A DNA stretch of 64,000 nucleotides from Streptomyces pactum (GTDB lineage Bacteria; Actinomycetota; Actinomycetes; Streptomycetales; Streptomycetaceae), in NCBI RefSeq assembly GCF_002005225.1, contig NZ_CP019724.1, forward strand, positions 4,667,501 to 4,731,500, given 5' to 3'. Positions within the stretch are counted from its first letter, which is position 1, and every line of letters begins with the position of its first letter. A program made the translations under genes and the position numbers. Shown piece after piece: positions 1-9,793 of this stretch. The notes beneath the pieces were generated by a model. That model ran no database searches and had not been told where the DNA came from. It saw only the letters and a program-made list of their open reading frames with translations.

Positions 1-2276
<2,276 letters not shown>

Positions 2277-2361
2277 AGTTGCTCGCGTCCACTGTGTTGG
2301 TTCTGAAACCACGAACAATCAGACCTGTGTTGGTCACCGGGTTGGTTGTCTGTTTCATAGT

Positions 2362-2481
2362 GTTTCGGTGGTCATAGCGTAGGGGAAACGCCCGGTTACA
2401 TTTCGAACCCGGAAGCTAAGCCTTACAGCGCCGATGGTACTGCAGGGGGGACCCTGTGGGAGAGTAGGACGCCGCCGAACA
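2362..2481 (+). rRNA. 5S ribosomal RNA
   Basis: About 120 nt, beginning gtttcggtggtcatagcg and ending ccgccgaac, the typical Streptomyces 5S termini, which pair to form helix I. It follows the 23S gene by an 85-nt spacer, the standard 16S-23S-5S order. Ends are accurate to within one or two bases. Confidence 0.96.
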
Positions 2482-2493
2482 ATTATTGCGAGG

Positions 2494-2524
2494 AAACCCC
2501 GCACCGGAAACGGTGCGGGGTTTT
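2494..2524. terminator. rrn operon terminator, probably bidirectional
   Basis: Perfect 10-bp GC-rich stem (ccccgcaccg / cggtgcgggg) with a GAAA tetraloop, followed by tttt on the plus strand and preceded by aaa, which gives a U run on the minus strand. It ends the rRNA transcript and sits 8 nt beyond the stop codon of the converging response-regulator gene, so it can serve both. Confidence 0.9.
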
Positions 2525-2531
2525 CTGCGTT

Positions 2532-3203
2532 TCAGACCGGCTTCACCAGCTTCGTGTCGTACGCCAGGATGACCGCCTGGACACGGTCTCGTGAGCCCGT
2601 CTTGGCCAGAATGCGGCCCACGTGGGTCTTCACCGTCGACTCGGCGAGGTGGAGGCGCTCCGCTATCTCCGTATTGGTCCAGCCCTGGCCAAGGACCCGG
2701 AGGATCTCGGTCTCGCGGTCGGTGAGAGAGGCGAGGCGCGGATCCGGGGCGTCGTCTTCCGGCCCGGTGGCCGCCGCCGGCAGATGGTGCACGTACGCGT
2801 CGAGCAGGCGGCGGCTCAGGCCCGGGGCGACCACCGCGTCGCCCGTGGCCACCGCGCGCACGCCGGAGAGCAGCTCCTCCGGCTGGGCGTCCTTGACGAG
2901 GAAGCCGGAGGCTCCGGCGCGCAGGCCCGCATAGGCGTACTCGTCGAGGTCGAAGGTCGTGAGGATGAGGACCCGGGTGCGGCCGCCGGCCGCGACGATG
3001 CGCCGGGTCGCCTCGATGCCGTCGAGGCCGGGCATGCGGACGTCCATGAGGACGACGTCGGGGTGGAGTCCGGCCGTCATACGGGCTGCTTCGGCGCCGT
3101 TGGCCGCCTCACCCACGACCGTCATGTCGTCCTGGCTCTCCAGGAGCATCCGGAAGCCGAAGCGCTGGAGCGGCTGGTCGTCGGCGATGAGGACGGTGGT
3201 CAC
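2532..3203 (-). CDS. NarL/FixJ-family response regulator
   Basis: A 223-aa two-component response regulator acting as a DNA-binding transcription factor. The N-terminal receiver domain shows the acidic pair DD at residues 8-9, the phosphoacceptor Asp54 (VLMDVRMPG), Thr82 and Lys104 (FLVKD). The C-terminal LuxR-type helix-turn-helix contains LTDRETEILRVLGQGWTNTE and a recognition helix STVKTHVGRI. The GTG start overlaps the stop of the upstream histidine kinase in a GTGA, so the two are translationally coupled. A much longer reading frame in the same frame runs through the kinase gene antisense to nothing and is not real. Targets cannot be read from the sequence; the divergent acetyltransferase gene is a candidate. 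Confidence 0.95.
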   Translation of the reverse strand: MTTVLIADDQPLQRFGFRMLLESQDDMTVVGEAANGAEAARMTAGLHPDVVLMDVRMPGLDGIEATRRIVAAGGRTRVLILTTFDLDEYAYAGLRAGASGFLVKDAQPEELLSGVRAVATGDAVVAPGLSRRLLDAYVHHLPAAATGPEDDAPDPRLASLTDRETEILRVLGQGWTNTEIAERLHLAESTVKTHVGRILAKTGSRDRVQAVILAYDTKLVKPV

Positions 3204-4483
3204 TGCGGGGTTTCCTCCGGTAGGTGCAGGTGGACGCGCCAGCCCCGGGCGGGGCGTGGCCGTGGACCGGCCTCGAGTGTGCCGCCGTACAGGGACGTTC
3301 TCTCCCGCATTCCGGGCAGGCCGCGGCCGTCGGAGGGGGCGGGGGCCGGGCCGCCGTGGCCGGTGTCGGTGACGGTGAGGGTGACGGCGCCGCGGGGCTC
3401 GTAGGAGAGGTCGATGTGGGCGGTGGCGTCGGGGCCGGCGTGCTTGAGGGTGTTGGTGAGGGACTCCTGGATGACGCGGTACACCGTGAGCTGGCGGCCC
3501 TCCGGGAGCGTGGGGCGGCCCTTGACGGTCGTACGGACGGGCAGGCCGGCCTTGCGGACGCCGTCGATGAGGCGGTCGAGGTCGGTGAGGGCGGGCTGCG
3601 GGGTCAGTTCGGCCGCCTGGGTGCCGTCCTGCTCCTCGTCGCGCAGGACGTCGAGCAGGCGGCGCAGTTCGCCCAGGGCCTGGCGGCTGGTGGTGGCGAT
3701 GGCGTCCAGCGCCTGGGCGGCGCGTTCGGGGGACTTGGCGGCGGCGTAGCGGCCGCCGTCGGCGAGGCCGGTGATGACGGAGAGGTTGTGGCCGATGATG
3801 TCGTGCATCTCCCGGGCTATGCGGGCGCGTTCGGCGGCGGCGGCGATCCGGACCTGCTGGTCGCGTTCGGTCTCCAGGCGGCGGGCGCGGTCCTCCCGGA
3901 CCTCGGTGTAGTTGCGCCGGGTGCGGACCGTGACGGCGATGAGGGCGACGACGCCGATGGACAGGAGCTGGGAGCCGACCTGCTGGTGCCATGAACTCCC
4001 TCCCTCGCCGTAGCGGGCGAGGGAGACGCAGGTCGTGGCCGTCACCAGCGCCGCCACCCACCACAGGTTGCGCAACGGCAGGCGCAGGACGATGTGGTAG
4101 AGGAGGAACAGGTACAGCATCGACGCCTGCAGGGCGGCGCCCGTCCAGGCGTTCACGACGAGGAACGGCGCGACGACGAGGAGGGCGGTCCGGGGACGGG
4201 TGCGCCGCCAGAGCAGGGTGACCGAGAACCCGAGGCTCATGGCCAGGAGGAGCCGGCCCGGCACGTCGAGGTTGTGGGCGATGTGGCGCCAGCCGCCGCT
4301 GGTGTAGTCGATCAGTGCCGCCGTGACCCAGAAGCCGGTGAAGAGCAGGTCCCACACGAGCGGCCGGCGGCGGTCGAAGGCGCGGACCCGCTGGGTGACG
4401 CGCTGCACGTGCTCGGTGAGAGGCTCCGCCGCGCGTTCTTCCGGCACGGGCTCGGTCCTCACGGGCTCCTTCACGGGCTCCAT
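3200..4483 (-). CDS. Sensor histidine kinase, HisKA_3 type
   Basis: A 427-aa membrane histidine kinase, partner of the response regulator downstream. Residues about 43-190 form some five or six transmembrane segments with very short loops, so it probably senses a membrane or intramembrane signal. The dimerisation/phosphoacceptor box ARIAREMHDIIGHN places the phosphorylated His at residue 227, typical of NarX/DesK-like kinases. The ATPase domain has an N box (QESLTNTLKHA) and a G box (DGRGLPGMRERT). The ATG at 4483 was chosen; the frame stays open to 4579 but that longer start would overlap the divergent gene and the palindrome at 4549-4568. No strong ribosome binding site precedes either start. 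Confidence 0.92.
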   Translation of the reverse strand: MEPVKEPVRTEPVPEERAAEPLTEHVQRVTQRVRAFDRRRPLVWDLLFTGFWVTAALIDYTSGGWRHIAHNLDVPGRLLLAMSLGFSVTLLWRRTRPRTALLVVAPFLVVNAWTGAALQASMLYLFLLYHIVLRLPLRNLWWVAALVTATTCVSLARYGEGGSSWHQQVGSQLLSIGVVALIAVTVRTRRNYTEVREDRARRLETERDQQVRIAAAAERARIAREMHDIIGHNLSVITGLADGGRYAAAKSPERAAQALDAIATTSRQALGELRRLLDVLRDEEQDGTQAAELTPQPALTDLDRLIDGVRKAGLPVRTTVKGRPTLPEGRQLTVYRVIQESLTNTLKHAGPDATAHIDLSYEPRGAVTLTVTDTGHGGPAPAPSDGRGLPGMRERTSLYGGTLEAGPRPRPARGWRVHLHLPEETPQ

Positions 4484-4548
4484 CCGACCATGGTCGGGCG
4501 TCCGGGCGGGACGGGCGTCCGTCCGGGGGCCGTATATCAGGTGAGGGG

Positions 4549-4568
4549 CGTAGTACCCGGGTACTACG
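4549..4568. promoter_or_regulatory. 20-bp perfect palindrome in a divergent promoter region
   Basis: cgtagtacccgggtactacg is self-complementary over all 20 bases. It lies between the histidine kinase gene (minus) and the acetyltransferase gene (plus), a position typical of an operator for a dimeric regulator, possibly the adjacent NarL-type response regulator. It is too close to the acetyltransferase start (10 nt) to be a terminator of any visible gene. Binding is inferred only. Confidence 0.6.
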
Positions 4569-4577
4569 GTGGCCCGC

Positions 4578-5138
4578 ATGAGTGCCCCGGTACCCGGTGA
4601 CTACGTGATCCGCTCCATACGCGCCGACGAGTGGCCCGCCGTGAAGGAGCTGCGGTTGCGCGCGCTGCGGGACCCGGTCGCGCATCTCGCGTACCTGGAG
4701 ACGTACGACGACGCCGCGGCCCGGCCGGACTCCTACTGGCGGGAGCGGGCGGCAGGGGGCGCCGAGGGCGCGTCCGGGGCGCGGCAGTTCGTCGCCGAGG
4801 GACCGGGCGGGCGGTGGCTCGGGACGCTGACCGTGCTGGTGGAGGAGGCCGGGACCACGGACTGGGCCGGCTTCCCGGTGGAGCGGCGACAGGGGCACGT
4901 GGTCGGTGTGTACGTACGGCCCGAGTGGCGGGGGAGCGGGCTGACCAAGGCGCTGTTCGGCGCCGGGCTGGAGTGGGCCTGGGCGAGCGGCCTGGAGCGG
5001 GTGCGGCTCATCGTGCACCCGGACAACGGACGGGCGCAGGGCTCGTACCGGAAGGCGGGGTTCGCGCCGAGCGGGCGGACGGTGCCGCTGGTGGGCGGGC
5101 CCGGCGACCACGAGCTGGAGTTCGTGCTCGAGCGCTGA
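4578..5138 (+). CDS. GNAT-family N-acetyltransferase
   Basis: A 186-aa cytoplasmic protein predicted to transfer an acetyl group from acetyl-CoA to an unknown amine. The GNAT acetyl-CoA site is visible as VVGVYVRPEWRGSGLTKALF (the R/Q-x-x-G-x-G/A loop is RGSGL), followed by the C-terminal strand-helix RLIVHPDNGRAQGSYRKAGF characteristic of the fold. Length is normal for the family. ATG at 4578 is preferred; GTG at 4569 in the same frame is possible. It is divergent from the two-component pair and is followed at 18 bp by the converging end of the cmd-type operon. The substrate cannot be inferred. Confidence 0.9.
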   Translation: MSAPVPGDYVIRSIRADEWPAVKELRLRALRDPVAHLAYLETYDDAAARPDSYWRERAAGGAEGASGARQFVAEGPGGRWLGTLTVLVEEAGTTDWAGFPVERRQGHVVGVYVRPEWRGSGLTKALFGAGLEWAWASGLERVRLIVHPDNGRAQGSYRKAGFAPSGRTVPLVGGPGDHELEFVLER

Positions 5139-5156
5139 CGCGGTGCCGGGCCGCCG

Positions 5157-6785
5157 CTAGACCGGCAGTTCGTCGTGGGGCCAGCGGGACCGGCCTTGTT
5201 CGCGGGACCGGAGCAGCGCCAGGGCCGGCATGCCCCGGTCCGCCCCGGTGGCCAGCAGCTCGGGGAGCTGGGGAAGCGGGGCCACGGCCGCGACGTCGTC
5301 CAGGACGAGCGTCATTGGTGGGTCGAGGCGACCGGAGGATGACCGTTCGGCCATGCGCCGGCCGCGCTCGACCACGCTGGAGACGAGCGCCGTCAGCAGC
5401 GGCATCGCGCCCGGGCTCGTGCGGGGGTCCTCGATGGATTCACCCACCACATAAAGGGTTCCCTGTTCGGCGATGAAGGAATCCAAGGCGAGGGCATCAG
5501 TTCGATTGGGAGTGCACGCCTCACGGATGTTCACCCTCGAGAGGGTGGCCAGAGCCCGGGTGGTGAGCTGCTGGGCCATGTCCCGGCGTTCGGGGTGGGC
5601 GGTGAGGGCACCCTCGAGTTCGCCCGCGGAGCCGGCGGCGGCTTTGGGGTTGGTACGGAGGATGCGTACGGCGTCCTGGATCTGGAGGCCCTGGGACCAG
5701 CGGTGGACGTGGCGGACGGTGCGGCCGTCGACGGCGGCGGCGTGGAGGTAGCTGCGCAGCAGGAGTTCGGCGGTGTCGCCGACCGCCTGGTCGAGCCGGG
5801 CGGTGGGGCGGACCGGGGTGAGGAGGGCGGCCGCTCTGGTCGTGGCCGTCTGTCTGTCCTCGCAGCCGGCGGTGGGGGACCAGTGCGTGCGGGCCGGGGT
5901 GTCGCACAGATGGTTCGGATCGTAGAGGTGGACGGGGCCGAGTTTCGCGCGGGCGTCCTTGGTGTCCGCCCAGAGGGCCGGGTTCGAGGTGATGACGAGG
6001 GCGGGGCCCGCCGCGTCGCGTACCGCGTGTACGGCGGTCGAGTGACGGGTGTCCGGCGGGCCGTAGTGCACCGCGCCCTCGGCCCGGTCCGCCGCCCACC
6101 CGGCCGTCCGGACGTCGTCGGCCGCGGCGGCCAACGGCACTTCCTCCGGCGGCGTGTCCTGCTGCGGGGCCCTCGGGGTCGGCACCTCGTGGACGTGCGC
6201 CGGGGCCGGTTGGGGCTGCGGGGCCGGTCCGGACTCCTGGCCGGGGTCCTGGCCGGGCTCCCGACCGGGCCCCTGACCGGGCTCCCGCCCGGGCTTCTGG
6301 CCGGGCTCGGGCCGCGGGGCCGGTCCGGGCTGCCGCAGGGGGCCGGGATACGGGCCGTCGGTCTCCTGGGGTGCTTGTGGGCCACGGCCGTCGGCCGACG
6401 GCCGCCGTACCCGTCGCCCCTGCCGAACCGCCCGCCACCGGGCCACCGTGCCCATCACGAACACGGTCAGGACCGTCAGCACCATCATCTGGCCGATGAA
6501 CAGCCCCCAGAACAGCCCGTACCCGGAGAGTGCCGTCTCGGGGGTGTCCGGCCAGGCGCCGGGAATGTCGTGGGGTTCGGAGATCAGGTGGCGCATGGCC
6601 AGGGGCGTGCCGGTGAAGGTGACGCCGGAGGGCCAGGAGCCGTGGGCGAAGAGGGCGGACAGGCCGGTCGCCGTCCACACCAGCAGGGTCATGCCGAGGA
6701 GGAAGCCGAGTAGGCCGACCAGCAGGCCGTCGGGGATGCCGCCCTGCTGGGCCGGCCGCTGGTCGCGGCGGTCGTCCGGTCTCAT
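5157..6785 (-). CDS. cmdA: CmdA-type membrane protein, TraG/VirD4-like ATPase with degenerate P-loop
   Basis: A 542-aa protein, last gene of a six-gene minus-strand operon. Two transmembrane segments lie in the first 130 residues, followed by a repetitive linker rich in PGPEPGQ. The C-terminal part resembles coupling-protein ATPases: ALVITSNPALWADTKDARAK matches the position where TraG/VirD4 proteins describe the nucleotide site, and MTLVLDDVAAVAPLPQLPEL looks like a Walker B strand. No canonical GxxGxGK[ST] is visible, so ATP binding may be lost. The ATG at 6785 has a GGAGGG about 8 nt upstream. By position it corresponds to S. coelicolor SCO4126 (cmdA), where the cluster was reported to affect differentiation and antibiotic production. 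Confidence 0.8.
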   Translation of the reverse strand: MRPDDRRDQRPAQQGGIPDGLLVGLLGFLLGMTLLVWTATGLSALFAHGSWPSGVTFTGTPLAMRHLISEPHDIPGAWPDTPETALSGYGLFWGLFIGQMMVLTVLTVFVMGTVARWRAVRQGRRVRRPSADGRGPQAPQETDGPYPGPLRQPGPAPRPEPGQKPGREPGQGPGREPGQDPGQESGPAPQPQPAPAHVHEVPTPRAPQQDTPPEEVPLAAAADDVRTAGWAADRAEGAVHYGPPDTRHSTAVHAVRDAAGPALVITSNPALWADTKDARAKLGPVHLYDPNHLCDTPARTHWSPTAGCEDRQTATTRAAALLTPVRPTARLDQAVGDTAELLLRSYLHAAAVDGRTVRHVHRWSQGLQIQDAVRILRTNPKAAAGSAGELEGALTAHPERRDMAQQLTTRALATLSRVNIREACTPNRTDALALDSFIAEQGTLYVVGESIEDPRTSPGAMPLLTALVSSVVERGRRMAERSSSGRLDPPMTLVLDDVAAVAPLPQLPELLATGADRGMPALALLRSREQGRSRWPHDELPV

Positions 6786-6808
6786 GCCTCCGGTCCCTCC
6801 CCGTCTTC

Positions 6809-8221
6809 CTACGCCACCGTCGATTCGGACGGGTCGCCGATGTGCTGTTCCATGAACGCCGCCGCCCTCTCCTCCGCCTCCAGTTCGGCGGCGCGCAGGG
6901 CGTCGTCGTCGAAGTCGGCGGAGGACTCGGTCATCGCGCGGTCGGTGAAGACCAGGGGGCGTTCGGTCTCGGTGATCAGGTGCTTGACCACCTGGACGTT
7001 GCCGTTGACGTCCCACACCGCGATGCCGGGCGTGAGGGACGGGATGATCTCCACCGCCCAGCGTGGCAGGCCCAGTACGCGTCCCGTGGCCCGCGCCTCG
7101 TCGGCCTTCTGGGCGTAGATGGTCCGGGTGGAGGCCATTTTCAGGATGGCCGCGGCCTCTCTGGCCGCCGCCCCGTCGACGACGTCCGACAGATGGTGCA
7201 CCACCGCCACGAACGACAGACCCAGCCGGCGCCCGAACTTCAGCAGCCGCTGGAACAACTGCGCCACGAACGGGCTGTTGATGATGTGCCAGGCCTCCTC
7301 GACCAGGAAGATCCGCTTCTTCCGGTCGGGCCGGATCCAGGTGTGCTCCAGCCACACCCCCACGATGGCCATCAGGATCGGCATGGCGATGGAGTTGCGG
7401 TCGATGTGGGAGAGGTCGAAGACGATGAGGGGCGCGTCGAGGTCGATGCCGACCGTCGTCGGGCCGTCGAACATGCCGCGCAGGTCACCGTCGACGAGCC
7501 GGTCGAGGACGAGGGCCACGTCCAGGCCCCACGCCCGTACGTCGTCTATGGCGACGTTCATCGCCTCGGCCGACTCCGGCTCGGGGTGGCGGAGCTGCTC
7601 GACGATGTCGGTGAGGACGGGCTGGCGTTCGACGATGGTCTCGTTGACGTAGGCGTGCGCGACCTTGAGCGCGAAGCCGGAGCGCTCGTCCAGGCCATGC
7701 CCCATCGCGACCTCGATGATCGTGCGGAGCAGGGCCAGTTGCCCGGTCGTGGTGATCGCCGGGTCCAGGGGGTTGAGCCGGATGCCGTGGTCCAGCGCGG
7801 CCATCGGGTCCAGGCGGATGGGAGTTATGCCCAGCTCCTCGGCGATGAGGTTCCACTCGCCGACGCCGTCCTCGCCCTGGGCGTCCAGCACGACGACCTG
7901 GCGGTCGCGGAAACGGAGCTGGCGCAGGACGTACGTCTTCTCCAGCGCCGACTTGCCGTTGCCGGACTCGCCGAGCACCAGCCAGTGCGGGGCGGGGAGC
8001 TGCTGGCCGTAGAGCTGGAAGGGGTCGTAGATGTAGCCCTTTCCGGAGTAGACCTCGCGGCCGATGATCACGCCGGAGTCACCGAGGCCGGGTGCGGCGG
8101 TCGGCAGGTAGACGGCCTGCGCCTGGCCCGTGGAGGTGCGGACCGGCAGGCGGGTCGTCTCCACCTTCCCGAAGAGGAAGGACGTGAAGGCGTCGGTGAG
8201 GACGGACATCGGGTCCCGCAT
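6809..8221 (-). CDS. cmdB: CmdB-type VirB4-like ATPase (C-terminal motor domain)
   Basis: A 470-aa cytoplasmic ATPase. It carries a canonical Walker A, GESGNGKSALEK, at residues 84-95, and a Walker B, RIFLVEEAWHII, near residues 303-314, with the VirB4-like flanking pattern (GYIYDPFQLYG before, KFGRRLGLSFVAVVHHLSDV after, where conjugation ATPases have their sensor glutamine region). It lacks the N-terminal domain of VirB4; that domain appears to be in the upstream gene cmdC, 12 nt away. In type IV systems VirB4 powers pilus assembly and substrate transfer; here the substrate is unknown. Corresponds by position to SCO4127. Confidence 0.88.
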   Translation of the reverse strand: MRDPMSVLTDAFTSFLFGKVETTRLPVRTSTGQAQAVYLPTAAPGLGDSGVIIGREVYSGKGYIYDPFQLYGQQLPAPHWLVLGESGNGKSALEKTYVLRQLRFRDRQVVVLDAQGEDGVGEWNLIAEELGITPIRLDPMAALDHGIRLNPLDPAITTTGQLALLRTIIEVAMGHGLDERSGFALKVAHAYVNETIVERQPVLTDIVEQLRHPEPESAEAMNVAIDDVRAWGLDVALVLDRLVDGDLRGMFDGPTTVGIDLDAPLIVFDLSHIDRNSIAMPILMAIVGVWLEHTWIRPDRKKRIFLVEEAWHIINSPFVAQLFQRLLKFGRRLGLSFVAVVHHLSDVVDGAAAREAAAILKMASTRTIYAQKADEARATGRVLGLPRWAVEIIPSLTPGIAVWDVNGNVQVVKHLITETERPLVFTDRAMTESSADFDDDALRAAELEAEERAAAFMEQHIGDPSESTVA

Positions 8222-8233
8222 CAGGCTCAGCCC

Positions 8234-9793
8234 CTACCTTCGGATGCCGGTGGCGAACGGAAGTGTGTTCACGAAGGCGCGATGGTGCTCACGGTCGCAC
8301 CACTCCAGTTTCAGGTACGACTTTCCCGCCGAGGCCCTTATCGTCCGCTTGTCGCGGGCGAGTGCCTCGGGGGAGCGGGAGGAGACGGTGATGTAGCCGA
8401 CCAGGTTGACGCCGGCCGCGCCGCTGGCCAGGTCCTCGCCCCGCTGGTCCAGGCGGCCGTGGGCGGCGATGTCGCGGGGGTCGACGGTGCGGTTCATCTT
8501 GGCGGCGCGGGAGGCCTCGGCCTCGTCGTTCGTCTTCTCGGTCAGCATGCGCTCGATGGCGACCTCGGTGGGTTCGAGGTCCATCGTCACGGCGACCGTC
8601 CGGATGACGTCCGGGGTGTGCACGAGGAGCGGCGCGAGGAAGTTCACGCCGACCGGGGTCATCGGCCACTCCTTGACCCAGGCGGTGGCGTGGCACCAGG
8701 GGGCGCGGGTGGAGGACTCCCGGGTCTTGGCCTGGAGGTAGGTGGGCTCCATGGCGTCCAGTTCGGCCGGCCAGGCGTTGCGCTTGGTCATCGCCTGGAT
8801 GTGGTCGATGGGGTGGTCCGGGTCGTACATGGCGTGGATGAGGGAGGCGAGCCGGCCCTGCCCCAGCGGCTGGCGGACGCGGATGTCGGCTTCCTGGAGA
8901 CGGGAGCAGATGTCGGTCAGCTCGCGCGCCATGACGACCGCGAGGCCCGCGTCCCGGTCCAGCTTGCGCCCGTTCTGCGGCCGGGCGGCGCGGGCCATCG
9001 CGTTGGCCTCGGCGGCGAGTTCCCGGGTGTAGTGCATGCAGGCGATGAGGTAGGCGCGGTGCTGCTCGCTGCTGGTGGACACCATGGACTGGAGCTGGTC
9101 GTACGACTGCCGCAGCCACGGCGGCGCCTTGTCGTCGCCGCGCTGGGCGACGTCCTTGGCGTGCGCGTCCGGGTCGGCCGGGAGGGTGCGGGCGAGCATC
9201 TGGATGCGGGTGACGAAGCCGTCGCCGTTGGCCACGTGCTTGAGCAGGGTGCCGAAGCGGTCGACGAGGGCTTCCTGGTCCTCCGAGTCGCGCAGGCCGA
9301 CGCCGGGGCCCTCGATCTCGATCGCGGCGGTGACGGTTCTGCGGTCGGCGTGCAGCAGTACGGCGATCTCGTCCGGCCCGAAGGGCGCCGCCAGCCAACT
9401 GATGCGGCCGATGCCGGGCGGCGGGCCGACCTCGACCTCCCGCCCGTCGATCCTGGTGCCGGCCTCGATGGCGCCGGAACGGTAGGCGGTGCCGCGGCGG
9501 AGCGTCCGCTTGTAGCTGCGGTTGATCTCGAACCACTTGTAGAACGTCCGGTGCTTGTACGGCACGTAGACGGCCGCCAGCGCGAGCATGGGGAAGCCGC
9601 AGAGCAGGACGATACGCAGGGTCAGGACGGGGACGAGGAGCCCGCACATCATGCCGAGGAACGCGCCCACGACGATCAGCGCGATCTCACCGGTCTCGCG
9701 GTTGCGGCCGACGATCGCGTTCGGCCGGGCGCGGCCGATCAGATACGTACGGCGGGGCGTGACCGGATGGGACACGTGGGACTCGGTCGTCAA
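8234..9793 (-). CDS. cmdC: CmdC-type protein (SCO6880 family), PrgI-like plus VirB4 N-terminal region
   Basis: A 519-aa protein with two adjacent transmembrane helices at about residues 38-85 (GEIALIVVGAFLGMMCGLL and LRIVLLCGFPMLALAAVYV), then a large soluble domain ending in VGYITVSSRSPEALARDKRT, a pattern seen at the end of the N-terminal domain of VirB4/TrbE proteins. I therefore read it as a PrgI-like membrane anchor fused to VirB4-N, completing the ATPase made by cmdB. It starts with TTG at 9793: a strong AGGAGGTGA lies 6 nt upstream, inside the end of cmdD, and TTGA overlaps the cmdD stop, so translation is coupled. Corresponds by position to SCO4128. Confidence 0.82.
   Translation of the reverse strand: MTTESHVSHPVTPRRTYLIGRARPNAIVGRNRETGEIALIVVGAFLGMMCGLLVPVLTLRIVLLCGFPMLALAAVYVPYKHRTFYKWFEINRSYKRTLRRGTAYRSGAIEAGTRIDGREVEVGPPPGIGRISWLAAPFGPDEIAVLLHADRRTVTAAIEIEGPGVGLRDSEDQEALVDRFGTLLKHVANGDGFVTRIQMLARTLPADPDAHAKDVAQRGDDKAPPWLRQSYDQLQSMVSTSSEQHRAYLIACMHYTRELAAEANAMARAARPQNGRKLDRDAGLAVVMARELTDICSRLQEADIRVRQPLGQGRLASLIHAMYDPDHPIDHIQAMTKRNAWPAELDAMEPTYLQAKTRESSTRAPWCHATAWVKEWPMTPVGVNFLAPLLVHTPDVIRTVAVTMDLEPTEVAIERMLTEKTNDEAEASRAAKMNRTVDPRDIAAHGRLDQRGEDLASGAAGVNLVGYITVSSRSPEALARDKRTIRASAGKSYLKLEWCDREHHRAFVNTLPFATGIRR

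Noticed and set aside
2532..5111. An 859-codon minus-strand frame that would fuse an Arg/Pro-rich protein to the response regulator
   Set aside because: Only the last 223 codons are the regulator; the rest is an out-of-frame reading of the histidine kinase gene and of the acetyltransferase antisense strand.
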